Source: Rufibacter ruber (GTDB taxonomy: Bacteria; Bacteroidota; Bacteroidia; Cytophagales; Hymenobacteraceae). From it: a stretch of DNA of 45,243 nucleotides. The translations under genes and the position numbers were made by a program. Location: positions 1 to 45,243 of the forward strand of contig NZ_LRMM01000036.1 of NCBI RefSeq assembly GCF_001647275.1, given 5' to 3'. Each line of letters starts with the position of its first letter. Positions within the stretch are counted from its first letter, which is position 1. Shown in pieces: positions 23,828-32,025 of this stretch. Below the pieces are notes generated by a model. It did not search any database and was not told the DNA's origin. It saw nothing but the letters and a program-made list of their open reading frames with translations.

Positions 23828-26800
23828 CTACACCGGCACCGTGGTAGGAGTGGTACTCGGCGTTGTACATGGCGTCTGCGGCAATGGGGCCAGCTGGAAA
23901 TCACCTTTGGAGACGGCACGAACCTGGTAGAAGAAGTGCTGGGCCTGTGGGCGGGCGGTGGTGTAGAGGTTAATGCGGTCATCGCGGATGTCAGTGTGCT
24001 CAGGGGTGGCGGGGCGCAGGTCTTCTATCCACTGGAACTCGCGGGAGGTCATGAGGCGCGGGTTCTCAATCTCGAATCCGGCCGGCAACAGATCGGTAAT
24101 GGCCACGTTGGGAGCGGTTCTGCCGTCCAGTGACTGCAGGGTGACGCGCACCACCACCAGGTCGTTCTGCCGGAAGGTGCGGTTGGCGACTTCCTGGCCG
24201 TTGCGGTCATAGAAGGTTTTACGCACCTGCAGCAGGTGGTCTTCCTGTTTGTATGCCCCGCTCTGGCTGATGCCTTCCAGTTCCCAGAAGTAATAGAGGG
24301 TGCCTTGTCCGGTGCTTTTGAGGGTGACGGGACCTTTGTTGAGCTGGTTGGTGAGCACCAGGTCTTTGCCGTTGAACGTGCCCACTGCTTTGCCTTTTTG
24401 CAGCACTTGGGCAGTGATTTTGCCGTTGCTCCGTTTGGCCATCTTGCCTAGTGCCAGCAACGCAAAGGCTCTCTCCTGGGTGTTGTACCACCGGCTCGTT
24501 TTCAGTTCCTGTGACAGGTGCCGCGCCAGCGTACCCACCTGCACATGGTCTGGGTCTGCTTCTAAGAGGCTGTTCAGGGAAATGGCCAGGTCCCGGAGCG
24601 GCGAGTAGAAACTGCCGTCCAGGGCTCGCAGGGAGGTTTCGCCGGTGAAGGAGCGGGGCAGGATCTGGCTGAAGCTCTGGCGGCCCCCGTTGAGGGCGTA
24701 GGTGCTGGCCAGCAGGTACCGCGAATCCAGTGACATCTGCTCCGGTTTGGTTTTATAGAAGTTCATGGTGGCCCAATCGGGCTTGCCCGCCAGGCTGAGC
24801 ACGTAGAGGGAATATATGGTCTGGTGGGCGGCTATGTACTTGGTCTGCAATTGGCGGGCAGCGTTATAGTAGCGGTACGGCTCAGTGGCCTTGCTTTTCA
24901 CCATGCGCTGCAGGTATCTATATGCCTTGTTCAGCACCTCCTGGTTGACGCGGTAGCCGGCTTTCTGGGCTTCCTGCAGGAAGTGGGTGGCATAGGCGCT
25001 GCTCCACCAGTCAGTATCTGAGCCGCCGGGCCAGTAGGCAAACCCGCCGTCATACTGCTGCATCAGCTCAATTTTGGTGATGGCTTCCTGTACCAGAAAA
25101 GTAGGGTTGTACGTGCGGCTTTTCTTGTCCTGGTTCAGGGATTTGGCCAGATCTGCGTAATACAGCAGCGGGAATGCGGTAGAGGTGGTTTGCTCCAGGC
25201 AGCCGTGCGGGTACCGCAGCAGGTAGGTAATATCCTCTGTGAACTGCACCAGCGGCGACGTGCTCACCACCAGCTTAGAACTCACGGAAGAGGGGATGAA
25301 ATCATGTGCCGGTTTTATATCCGCCGCGGCGGAATTCTTAAGCGCGCCCGCCTGCGTGACCTGCGCCAGCGGGGCGGCCGGACGTACGGTAATGTCAGTG
25401 GTGTGGCTGAACTGTTCACCCAGCGCCTTTACCACCACCTTTACCTGTGCCTGCCCAATGGCCGGGGTGGCCACCAGTTTGTACATTATCTGACTTTCTG
25501 CACTGGCATTGGCACTGGCGGCTCTTACCGCAGTACCCACCACGCGCAATGGACCTGTAACAGTAAGGGTGCTGGTGTAGGCGGTGTTCTTAGCGGTGGT
25601 GTTGCTCACGGTAACGGGCACCAGCAACGTGTCTTTGGGGCTCAGAAACCTGGGCAGGGCGGTGCTGATCACCACAGGGTCTGCCACGCGCATCATCTTG
25701 TCACTGGAGCCGAAGGCGCTGCCTTTGTAGGCCACGGCCATGATGCGTACCGCCCCTGAAAACTCAGGGATCTTCACGCCCACCGTGGCTTCTCCGTTGC
25801 TGTTGGTTTTGAGTTGGCCGCTCCACAGAGACACCAGTTTTACCCGTTTAGAAGTGAGCGGATTAATGCGTTTCTCCAGATCATAGCCGTCGCCGCCCAC
25901 GCTGGAGCGGGCTCCGCTAAGCTCTGGGAACAGGTACGGGTACAGGTCAAAGGCATTCACCTCCAGCGCCCGCTTCTGATAGAAGAAGGCGTGCGGGTCA
26001 GGGGTCTGGTAGTCTTTCAGCTGCAGTATGCCTTCATCTACCACCGCCAGTGTGACCTGTGCGTTAGGCGCGGTTTTGATTTTTACCTGCTGCACCCGCT
26101 TTGACCTTGACGCGTCTGGGGCGGTAATGGCCACCTGCAGTTGGGTCTGCTTTTTAGTGACTGTTAATGGTTTAAAGCCGCGGGCAATGGTGAGGGGCAT
26201 CTGGTTGTCTTTCACCTGCCGCAAGGCCACCGCCGAGATGTAGACCGTGGGCAGGTGTTCATCTTTGATAGGGAGTTTGAGCGAAGCCGCTTTCTTATCG
26301 GTTTTGAGGTAGTGGTAGCTCAGAACTTTGTTTTGTTCTACCGTGACCAGAATTTTGCCTGCAAAAGGTGATTTGAACAGGATTTTGGCATCTTCGCCTA
26401 CCTCATAACTTTCCTTGTCTAAGGCAATGTCTACTTCCCCTTCTGTGTTCACTTCAAACGAGGTGCTCTCTGTGTCGCCCCAGCCGTAGGCGTAGAACTC
26501 CTGCGCCACATAATTGTACGCGCCGGGGCGCATAATGCGCAGCTCGTATTCGCCGGAGGTGCTGGGGGTGAAGTTTACCGCAACCCCACTGGCAGGCAAC
26601 TCCATAGTACGGTTCATGACCACGTTCACCTTGCGCTGCGATTTGTAGTTGTAGTCTTCACTGTAGCGCTCAATCACAGATTCATAGGTGTACCGCACCA
26701 GTTGCACCTGCACCGTTGTAGAAACCGGTGTACCCTTCCGGTCAAGGGCAATGAGGGGGATGTTGAGCGGCTGCTTTGTGCTCACGTAGGTGTCAAACTT

Positions 26801-28711
26801 TTTAATGCCGTAGAACGCCCGCTGGGTGCACACGTTGAATTTACTCAGGCGGTTTACTGGTCTGCCGGTCTCGTCAAACACGGTGGTGAAGAGGGAGCCG
26901 TCCAGAAGCCCCACGTCCTGATGATCTGTCAGTTCAAAGGCTTCCTGCCCGTTGCCCTGTTCATCTGTCACGCCCTGGCGCACGCTATTCTGGATGTCAA
27001 TGCTTCTGGCTGCCTGAATCTCGAAATTGTAATCTGGGTACCTTGGGGCGTCAAACGGTTTCTTCTTCAGGCTTAGCTGAATTTCATAATTTCGGCCGGC
27101 GGCCGGTGGGCCGAACAGGTTTTGTGCTCTGAGGGTGGCGGTTAGGTTCTCCCCGGAGACATACTCTGCCTTGTTTGGGGCAGCCGTGACCTTGAGGCGG
27201 TCTGGCATAAATTCCTCCACCCCAATTTTGCGGGAGTTCAGCAGCACCTCATTCCCTGAATATACCTCCAGGGTATAGGTGCCGGTGACGGCAGCGGGCG
27301 GGAGCGTGAAGAACGTTTCATGGGCGCCCTCCTGGTTGAGGGTGCCGCGGTGGTTTCGGTACTCTTTGCCGTTGGGCAGGAGCAGTTTGATTTTGATGGG
27401 CAACCCCGCCACCATTTTCCAGTCTGGGGTGCGCACCACGGTGTTCACGTAAACGGTGTCACTGGGGCGGTAGAGGTCACGGTCACCGTAGATGAAGGCG
27501 TCATAGGTGGCTTGGGCCATACGCTTACCGCCCACATCAAAGCGGGAGGTATTGACCTGGGTCTGGGTGTAGGGCAGGTAATTAAAGTCGTTTCCGGCGC
27601 GGGCGGTGATGAGCCCCATCTTAAAGTCTGGGGCGGTTTTCTGCATATTGGGGAACCGCGCCACCCCGTCTTTGTCTGTGGTGGCCTTGTGAATGACCTG
27701 GTTGTTGGTACTGATGAAGCTGATCTCCACGTCTGGCATCACTTGCGCGTTGCGGATGGAGTTGGCAAATACCACCACTTCGTCTTTTCCCTGCTTGGCT
27801 ATGAGCCCAATGTCTGAAACTGAAATGATCTTTGAGTCTTTGAGCCAGTTGTTGTCTGTGCTGGTCACATTGATGACGTAGAGGCCTTTGAACTGGCTGT
27901 CAAAGTCCAGGTCATGCAGGTTGAGGTTCAGGAGGCGGGCATTGCCTTGTTTCAGCAGGCTGGCGGTCTCGTACTCGCGCTCAAAGATGGTCTTGCCTTG
28001 ATCCTCATTCACTTGGTAAGAGTTGCTCTCAAAGTATTCATCAGTCTCCTCCTCATAGTAGCCGTCATACATTTTGCCTTCCTGCAGGTACCGCTGAATG
28101 TTGCTTTCAAACACCTTGCTGATGGTCACTTTTATGCGCGGCACCTGCTCAATGTTCAAGGCAATATTACGAGAGCCCTGGCTGCTGAGGTAGATGCTTT
28201 TCTTGTTGACAAACGCTATGGTGGGTTTAACGTCTTTGAAAGAGACAGGATGCTGGTACAGTTGGCCCAGAGGTTTGCCCACCACACCCGTCAGGTCACC
28301 AGAGACGGCCAGCGTGTAGTTCTGCCCATGGGAGAAATTCCCTTTCAGGACCAGCCCATGGTCCAGCCGTTCTACTGTGAACTCAGCATACGGCGAGAGG
28401 GAAACGTATTTTTCCACCTCAGGATTAGTAACAGGCTGGGTGGTAAAGATGTAAACACGGTCCTGGCCTTCTTCCTGGGCGGTGGTGACCTCTGTGATCT
28501 GCATCTGCTGCCTACTGGGCAGGGTGACAGTTTCCTGAATTGTTGCGGGCGTCTGGTAGGTGCTGCCTGGCGTGGTCAGGCCCTGTGCAATCTGCAGCTG
28601 TACCGGCATGGGGCCCTGGTAAGACGGGTTTATGTTCTTCAGTTTCACCACCACCTTGTCTGTGTTGCCGGTAACCAGTTCAAGGGGCTGCTCAGCATTG
28701 TTCTGCAGCAC
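23828..28711 (-). CDS. Alpha-2-macroglobulin family protein, main body (frameshifted from its N-terminus)
   Basis: 1627 aa from the first internal Met; the same frame is open and clearly coding for another 95 bp upstream (reading SQLEANLLLDFNYPVKYNDL), so the true gene continues into 28807-29244. It contains macroglobulin beta-domains, an Ala/Val-rich bait-like middle region and the thioester motif GCLEQ near residue 1170 (YPHGCLEQTT). After that come the alpha-helical complement-like domain and a receptor-type end. Bacterial members are periplasmic lipoproteins that trap invading proteases and work with PBP1C, whose gene follows directly. The N-terminal part with the signal peptide lies in a different frame. 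The gene is therefore either inactive, misread by one base or rescued by frameshifting. Confidence 0.9.
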   Translation of the reverse strand: MLQNNAEQPLELVTGNTDKVVVKLKNINPSYQGPMPVQLQIAQGLTTPGSTYQTPATIQETVTLPSRQQMQITEVTTAQEEGQDRVYIFTTQPVTNPEVEKYVSLSPYAEFTVERLDHGLVLKGNFSHGQNYTLAVSGDLTGVVGKPLGQLYQHPVSFKDVKPTIAFVNKKSIYLSSQGSRNIALNIEQVPRIKVTISKVFESNIQRYLQEGKMYDGYYEEETDEYFESNSYQVNEDQGKTIFEREYETASLLKQGNARLLNLNLHDLDFDSQFKGLYVINVTSTDNNWLKDSKIISVSDIGLIAKQGKDEVVVFANSIRNAQVMPDVEISFISTNNQVIHKATTDKDGVARFPNMQKTAPDFKMGLITARAGNDFNYLPYTQTQVNTSRFDVGGKRMAQATYDAFIYGDRDLYRPSDTVYVNTVVRTPDWKMVAGLPIKIKLLLPNGKEYRNHRGTLNQEGAHETFFTLPPAAVTGTYTLEVYSGNEVLLNSRKIGVEEFMPDRLKVTAAPNKAEYVSGENLTATLRAQNLFGPPAAGRNYEIQLSLKKKPFDAPRYPDYNFEIQAARSIDIQNSVRQGVTDEQGNGQEAFELTDHQDVGLLDGSLFTTVFDETGRPVNRLSKFNVCTQRAFYGIKKFDTYVSTKQPLNIPLIALDRKGTPVSTTVQVQLVRYTYESVIERYSEDYNYKSQRKVNVVMNRTMELPASGVAVNFTPSTSGEYELRIMRPGAYNYVAQEFYAYGWGDTESTSFEVNTEGEVDIALDKESYEVGEDAKILFKSPFAGKILVTVEQNKVLSYHYLKTDKKAASLKLPIKDEHLPTVYISAVALRQVKDNQMPLTIARGFKPLTVTKKQTQLQVAITAPDASRSKRVQQVKIKTAPNAQVTLAVVDEGILQLKDYQTPDPHAFFYQKRALEVNAFDLYPYLFPELSGARSSVGGDGYDLEKRINPLTSKRVKLVSLWSGQLKTNSNGEATVGVKIPEFSGAVRIMAVAYKGSAFGSSDKMMRVADPVVISTALPRFLSPKDTLLVPVTVSNTTAKNTAYTSTLTVTGPLRVVGTAVRAASANASAESQIMYKLVATPAIGQAQVKVVVKALGEQFSHTTDITVRPAAPLAQVTQAGALKNSAAADIKPAHDFIPSSVSSKLVVSTSPLVQFTEDITYLLRYPHGCLEQTTSTAFPLLYYADLAKSLNQDKKSRTYNPTFLVQEAITKIELMQQYDGGFAYWPGGSDTDWWSSAYATHFLQEAQKAGYRVNQEVLNKAYRYLQRMVKSKATEPYRYYNAARQLQTKYIAAHQTIYSLYVLSLAGKPDWATMNFYKTKPEQMSLDSRYLLASTYALNGGRQSFSQILPRSFTGETSLRALDGSFYSPLRDLAISLNSLLEADPDHVQVGTLARHLSQELKTSRWYNTQERAFALLALGKMAKRSNGKITAQVLQKGKAVGTFNGKDLVLTNQLNKGPVTLKSTGQGTLYYFWELEGISQSGAYKQEDHLLQVRKTFYDRNGQEVANRTFRQNDLVVVRVTLQSLDGRTAPNVAITDLLPAGFEIENPRLMTSREFQWIEDLRPATPEHTDIRDDRINLYTTARPQAQHFFYQVRAVSKGDFQLAPLPQTPCTTPSTTPTTVPV

Positions 28712-28806
28712 CTGCAGCCGGTCCCGCAGGTCATTGTACTTGACGGGGTAGTTGAAGTCCAGGAGCAGGTTAGCCTCCAGTTGGCTGGGGTTGTTCTCGT
28801 TCTGGG

Positions 28807-29244
28807 TCAGTACGCACTGGTTTTGGTGAGCGTGAGGTAGGGGGTGTGAAACCGGAAGTCCTGCCCGGCCGGAATTTTCAGTTTTTCCTGGGTGTGGCTG
28901 ACCAGGTGGCCGGTCAGCTCAGCCCGGTACTCAGTGGAAGGGGCAAAGGCTCTGGTGGGGGAAAAGGTCAACTCATTAGGGGCCGTCCATTTAAATTTGC
29001 CAGCCACGGCCGGGGTGAAGGTGAGGTAGGGAATGGTGTCCCACCGGTTGAGCAGGGAGTCTGCCGCCAGGTCCTTGTCAAAGGTGAAGACCAGATTCTG
29101 CTCCTGCGCAATTTCCTGCTCAAAATTTTTCCGCTCCAGCCGCAGCTCATCGCTCTTACCGGAACAGCCCGTAAAGAAAAAAGCCAAAAGAAGGACCAGA
29201 ACCGGTAGGAGGTACTGCAAAGGGGCGGTGGTTTTTTGGGTCAT
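28807..29244 (-). CDS. Alpha-2-macroglobulin family protein, N-terminal lipoprotein part (frameshifted)
   Basis: 145 aa. A hydrophobic signal ends in the lipobox FTGC (Cys27), so the protein is an outer- or inner-membrane lipoprotein. The rest is the first Ig-like domain of bacterial macroglobulins (VFTFDKDLAADS, LTFTPAVAGKFKW, FRFHTPYLTLTK). The frame ends with SAY-stop, where the stop is TGA at 28809-28807. Adding a single G there would give Trp-Thr-Gln and read straight on into the 1627-aa body, restoring a protein of about 1805 residues. The deletion therefore lies at or within a few bases of this stop. Confidence 0.88.
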   Translation of the reverse strand: MTQKTTAPLQYLLPVLVLLLAFFFTGCSGKSDELRLERKNFEQEIAQEQNLVFTFDKDLAADSLLNRWDTIPYLTFTPAVAGKFKWTAPNELTFSPTRAFAPSTEYRAELTGHLVSHTQEKLKIPAGQDFRFHTPYLTLTKTSAY

Positions 29245-29411
29245 ATGCTGGCGGAAGGAGAATGAATCTGGCCTCTAAACTTAATAATTCTTCAATTCAG
29301 TATAGAAAACTGGGGATAAATTATTTAGCAAGCGGGAAATAGCGTTTCAGCCAGTCTTAGTGCCTGCGCCCGGAATGGGACGTGCGAAGGGGTAGCTGGC
29401 AAAATAATTTT

Positions 29412-29450
29412 CTGTTTCCGGCCTGTTTTGGCCAAAACAGGCGGAAACAG
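29412..29450. repeat. Dispersed hairpin, GTTTCCGG variant
   Basis: CTGTTTCCGGCCTGTTTTGG meets CCAAAACAGGCGGAAACAG. The variant CC in the left arm is matched by GG in the right arm, with one base lost. Confidence 0.85.
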
Positions 29451-29468
29451 CCTGAATTCTTTTTCTGG

Positions 29469-29563
29469 GTTTGGACTCACCTTTGCTCAACAAATGCGTG
29501 AAATCAATAACAAGTAATTCTGGGCGGTAATAAAGTTTGGACTCACCTTTGCTCAACAAATGC
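29469..29563. repeat. Two identical 29-bp direct repeats, 37 bp apart
   Basis: The segment running from GTTTGGACTCACC to CAACAAATGC occurs at 29469-29497 and 29535-29563 without a mismatch. The period is 66 bp. No third unit or cas gene is present. Confidence 0.85.
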
Positions 29564-30009
29564 TACGGGTGTTTCAGCTGGCTTAGGTAAGACACTATAC
29601 AGTAAACCTGGGGCGCAAGAAGGGGAAGAAATGAAACTCTCTAAATGGTTTCTGAGTCAGGAAGACAGGTTGCTGAGGCCGTGGAAGTCCAGCCCAGGTT
29701 CTCTTTGGTGGTAACAGAGAACTTAAAATGCCACCTGTACCCGTGCCTTAATCTCACTTTAAGCCATTACCTTTACTTTTTTAAGTTGCAGAACAGTGTT
29801 AGGTAAAGGGAGTTATTACGGTCTTTCATCAAGGCTTCAGGTGGTTTTGATGCCTGGTTTAGTAAGGCTACTTTAGTTTGCCTGCAGTTCCCCGTGATAT
29901 TTTCCGGTGGAAAGGAATAGGATCATTTTCTTTTGTAGCTGATAGTAATACTTTCTGTACCGCTGTTGCCAGATAGCTGGCAGACTAATTTGTATAAATT
30001 TTATCAAGT

Positions 30010-31044
30010 ATGATCATTCGTTCAAAAGCCCCGCTGCGGCTGGGGTTGGCGGGAGGAGGCACTGATGTAAGCCCTTACAGCGATCAATTTGGCGGAGCAA
30101 TCCTAAACGCCACCATCAATAAGTTCGCGTACGCCACCCTGATTCCGCTGCAGGAGCCGCAGGTGGTGCTGAAGTGCTATGACATTGACCAGCACCATGT
30201 GTATGAGAACGTCAACTATTTTGACCTGGGCACAGACACGCTTCGGCTGATCAAGGGAATCCACAACCGCATCAAGAGGGAGTTCAAGATAGAGCTGCCG
30301 CTGTACTACCAGCTGGAGACCTACGTAGACGCCCCCCCCGGGTCGGGCCTGGGCTCGTCCTCCACGCTGGTGGTGGCCATTGTGGCGGCCTTCGCCGAGT
30401 GGCTGGGGCTGCCCCTGGGCGAATATGACATCGCGCAGCTGGCGTACAGCATTGAGCGCGAGGACCTGGGCCTGTCTGGCGGAAAGCAGGATCAGTACGC
30501 GGCCACGTTTGGCGGCTTCAACTTTATGGAGTTCCACACAGACCGCGTGGTGGTCAACCCCTTGCGGATCAAGGAAGAGTACATACACGAGCTGGAGTTT
30601 TCGCTGCTGCAGTACTACACCGGCACGTCCAGGCTTTCCTCCAAGATCATTGACGCCCAGGTGAAGAACGTGAACCGGGGGAACAGCAAGTCTGTAGAGG
30701 CCATGCACGCGTTGAAAGGCTACGCGTTCAGCATGAAGGAAGCCCTGCTGCGCGGGAAGCTGGAGGTGATAGGCGAGCTGCTGCATGAAAGCTGGCTGTC
30801 AAAGAAGAACATGGCCGATGAGATCAGCAACCCGGTCATTGACGAGATCTATGAGGCGGCCAGGGAGAACGGAGCCATTGGCGGCAAGATGTCTGGGGCC
30901 GGGGGCGGGGGGTATATGATGTTCTACGTAAGGTCAAACGCGCTTTACCACGTACGCAATGTGCTGCAGCAGTTTGGCGGGCAGGTGGAACGGGTGAGTT
31001 TCTATGACAAAGGCGTCATCACCTGGAAGACAAAAAGCACCTAA
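30010..31044 (+). CDS. hddA: D-glycero-alpha-D-manno-heptose-7-phosphate kinase
   Basis: 344 aa, GHMP kinase superfamily. The N-terminal substrate motif is RSKAPLRLGLAGGGTDVSPY; the ATP loop is PPGSGLGSSST (about residues 111-121); the third motif, GKMSGAGGGGYMMF, is near residue 296. The enzyme adds phosphate at C1 of heptose-7-phosphate to give the 1,7-bisphosphate, on the way to GDP-D-glycero-alpha-D-manno-heptose used in surface glycans. The related L-fucose kinase-like enzymes share these motifs, but the neighbouring hddC-type gene supports heptose. gmhA and gmhB are not in the window. The hddC start is 135 bp downstream across a strong hairpin. Confidence 0.88.
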   Translation: MIIRSKAPLRLGLAGGGTDVSPYSDQFGGAILNATINKFAYATLIPLQEPQVVLKCYDIDQHHVYENVNYFDLGTDTLRLIKGIHNRIKREFKIELPLYYQLETYVDAPPGSGLGSSSTLVVAIVAAFAEWLGLPLGEYDIAQLAYSIEREDLGLSGGKQDQYAATFGGFNFMEFHTDRVVVNPLRIKEEYIHELEFSLLQYYTGTSRLSSKIIDAQVKNVNRGNSKSVEAMHALKGYAFSMKEALLRGKLEVIGELLHESWLSKKNMADEISNPVIDEIYEAARENGAIGGKMSGAGGGGYMMFYVRSNALYHVRNVLQQFGGQVERVSFYDKGVITWKTKST

Positions 31045-31054
31045 GCACTATAAA

Positions 31055-31117
31055 TGCGTTGGTTTCTGTTTTGGGGCTGTTTTTCAAAAAAACAGCCCCA
31101 AAACAGAAACCAACGCA
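31055..31117. repeat. Perfect 30-bp-stem hairpin between hddA and hddC
   Basis: The arms (TGCGTTGGTTTCTGTTTTGG... and complement) pair over 30 bp around CAA. It is the longest stem of the dispersed family in the window. It starts 11 bp after the hddA stop, so it probably limits read-through into hddC unless hddC has its own promoter. Confidence 0.92.
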
Positions 31118-31179
31118 GCCTCACAGACGGTAGCATCCACTTTTATATGTTCGGCGCAGCCGAATGAACAGCATTTCTC

Positions 31180-31893
31180 ATGACCAAAGAAGCCATTGTG
31201 CTGGCGGGGGGCTTAGGTACCCGCCTCAGATCTGTAGTACAGGACGTGCCCAAGCCCATGGCCGAGGTGGCGGGCAGGCCTTTTCTGGATTACCTTCTTT
31301 TTACCCTGGCCAAGAATAATATCAAAAAGGCGGTTCTGGCGGTGGGGCACAAGCATGAGGTGATCCAGGAGTATTATGCGGGCCAGAATCCGTTTGGGGT
31401 GGCGCTGGAGTACAGCATTGAAACAGAGTTGCTGGGGACCGGCGGTGCCATCTCTCAGGCCGCTGGACTGGTACAGGCAGACGATTTCTTCATCTTGAAC
31501 GGTGATACATATTTTGAGGTGGACCTGGCGGCGCTACATGCGTTTGCCCAAGGGAAAAACGCTGACCTGGCGCTGTCACTGAAGCAAATGAAAGATTCAG
31601 ACCGCTATGGCAGCGTGGTGACAGCCCCTGACCAGAGGGTGACGTCTTTCAAAGAAAAGCAGCCGGGGCAGAAACAGGATTTGCTTATTAACGGTGGGGT
31701 CTATTATATGAAGAAACATCTGCTGCAATCTTTTTCCCTGCCTCAAAAGTTTTCGTTTGAGGTAGACCTCCTGCAGCCCTTCCTGCCTCAGATCAAGGTG
31801 TATGGCCAAACCTACAGAGGTACTTTCATTGACATTGGTATCCCGGAAGACTACCAGCGCGCCCAACAGCTCCTGGAGCATGTGATCCTGTAA
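31180..31893 (+). CDS. hddC: D-glycero-alpha-D-manno-heptose 1-phosphate guanylyltransferase
   Basis: 237 aa, nucleotidyltransferase of the NTP_transferase family. The signature is AGGLGTRLRSV followed by PKPMAEVAGRPFLDYLL, the metal-binding Asp is in LNGDTYFE, and the C-terminus has FIDIGIPEDYQRA, typical of the HddC/RmlA-like group. The enzyme activates heptose-1-phosphate with GTP to GDP-heptose. Placement after hddA supports this over a plain sugar-1-phosphate role. It is cytoplasmic. Base use is like its neighbours. Confidence 0.86.
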   Translation: MTKEAIVLAGGLGTRLRSVVQDVPKPMAEVAGRPFLDYLLFTLAKNNIKKAVLAVGHKHEVIQEYYAGQNPFGVALEYSIETELLGTGGAISQAAGLVQADDFFILNGDTYFEVDLAALHAFAQGKNADLALSLKQMKDSDRYGSVVTAPDQRVTSFKEKQPGQKQDLLINGGVYYMKKHLLQSFSLPQKFSFEVDLLQPFLPQIKVYGQTYRGTFIDIGIPEDYQRAQQLLEHVIL

Positions 31894-32025
31894 AAGGCTT
31901 TCAGAGGTGAACTCAAAGAACGGGAAAGGGGAGTTCCCTGCCGGTAGCTATCTGGTCAATATGGAAGATATGCTGAAGTTTTAAACGGAGTAGGCCATAA
32001 GCATTTGCCAGGTAGAAAGGAAAGC

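Larger units (their letters stand above)
29245..30009. other. 765-bp spacer with direct repeats, no gene
   Basis: It contains a dispersed hairpin (29412-29450) and two identical 29-bp direct repeats (29469-29497, 29535-29563). The remaining 440 bp before hddA is AT-rich with no protein-like frame. It should hold the hddA promoter, but only a weak box (TAATTTGT at 29986) is seen. Confidence 0.6.

Noticed and set aside
27914-28840. 308-codon open frame antisense to the macroglobulin gene
   Set aside because: It mirrors a clearly coding strand with strong domain evidence. Its composition (many His, Val, Gln, Leu) is that of an antisense shadow.
29469-29563. Minimal CRISPR array (two 29-bp repeats, one 37-bp spacer)
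   Set aside because: Only two units, no leader, no degenerate terminal repeat and no cas gene within the window. A simple tandem duplication explains it.
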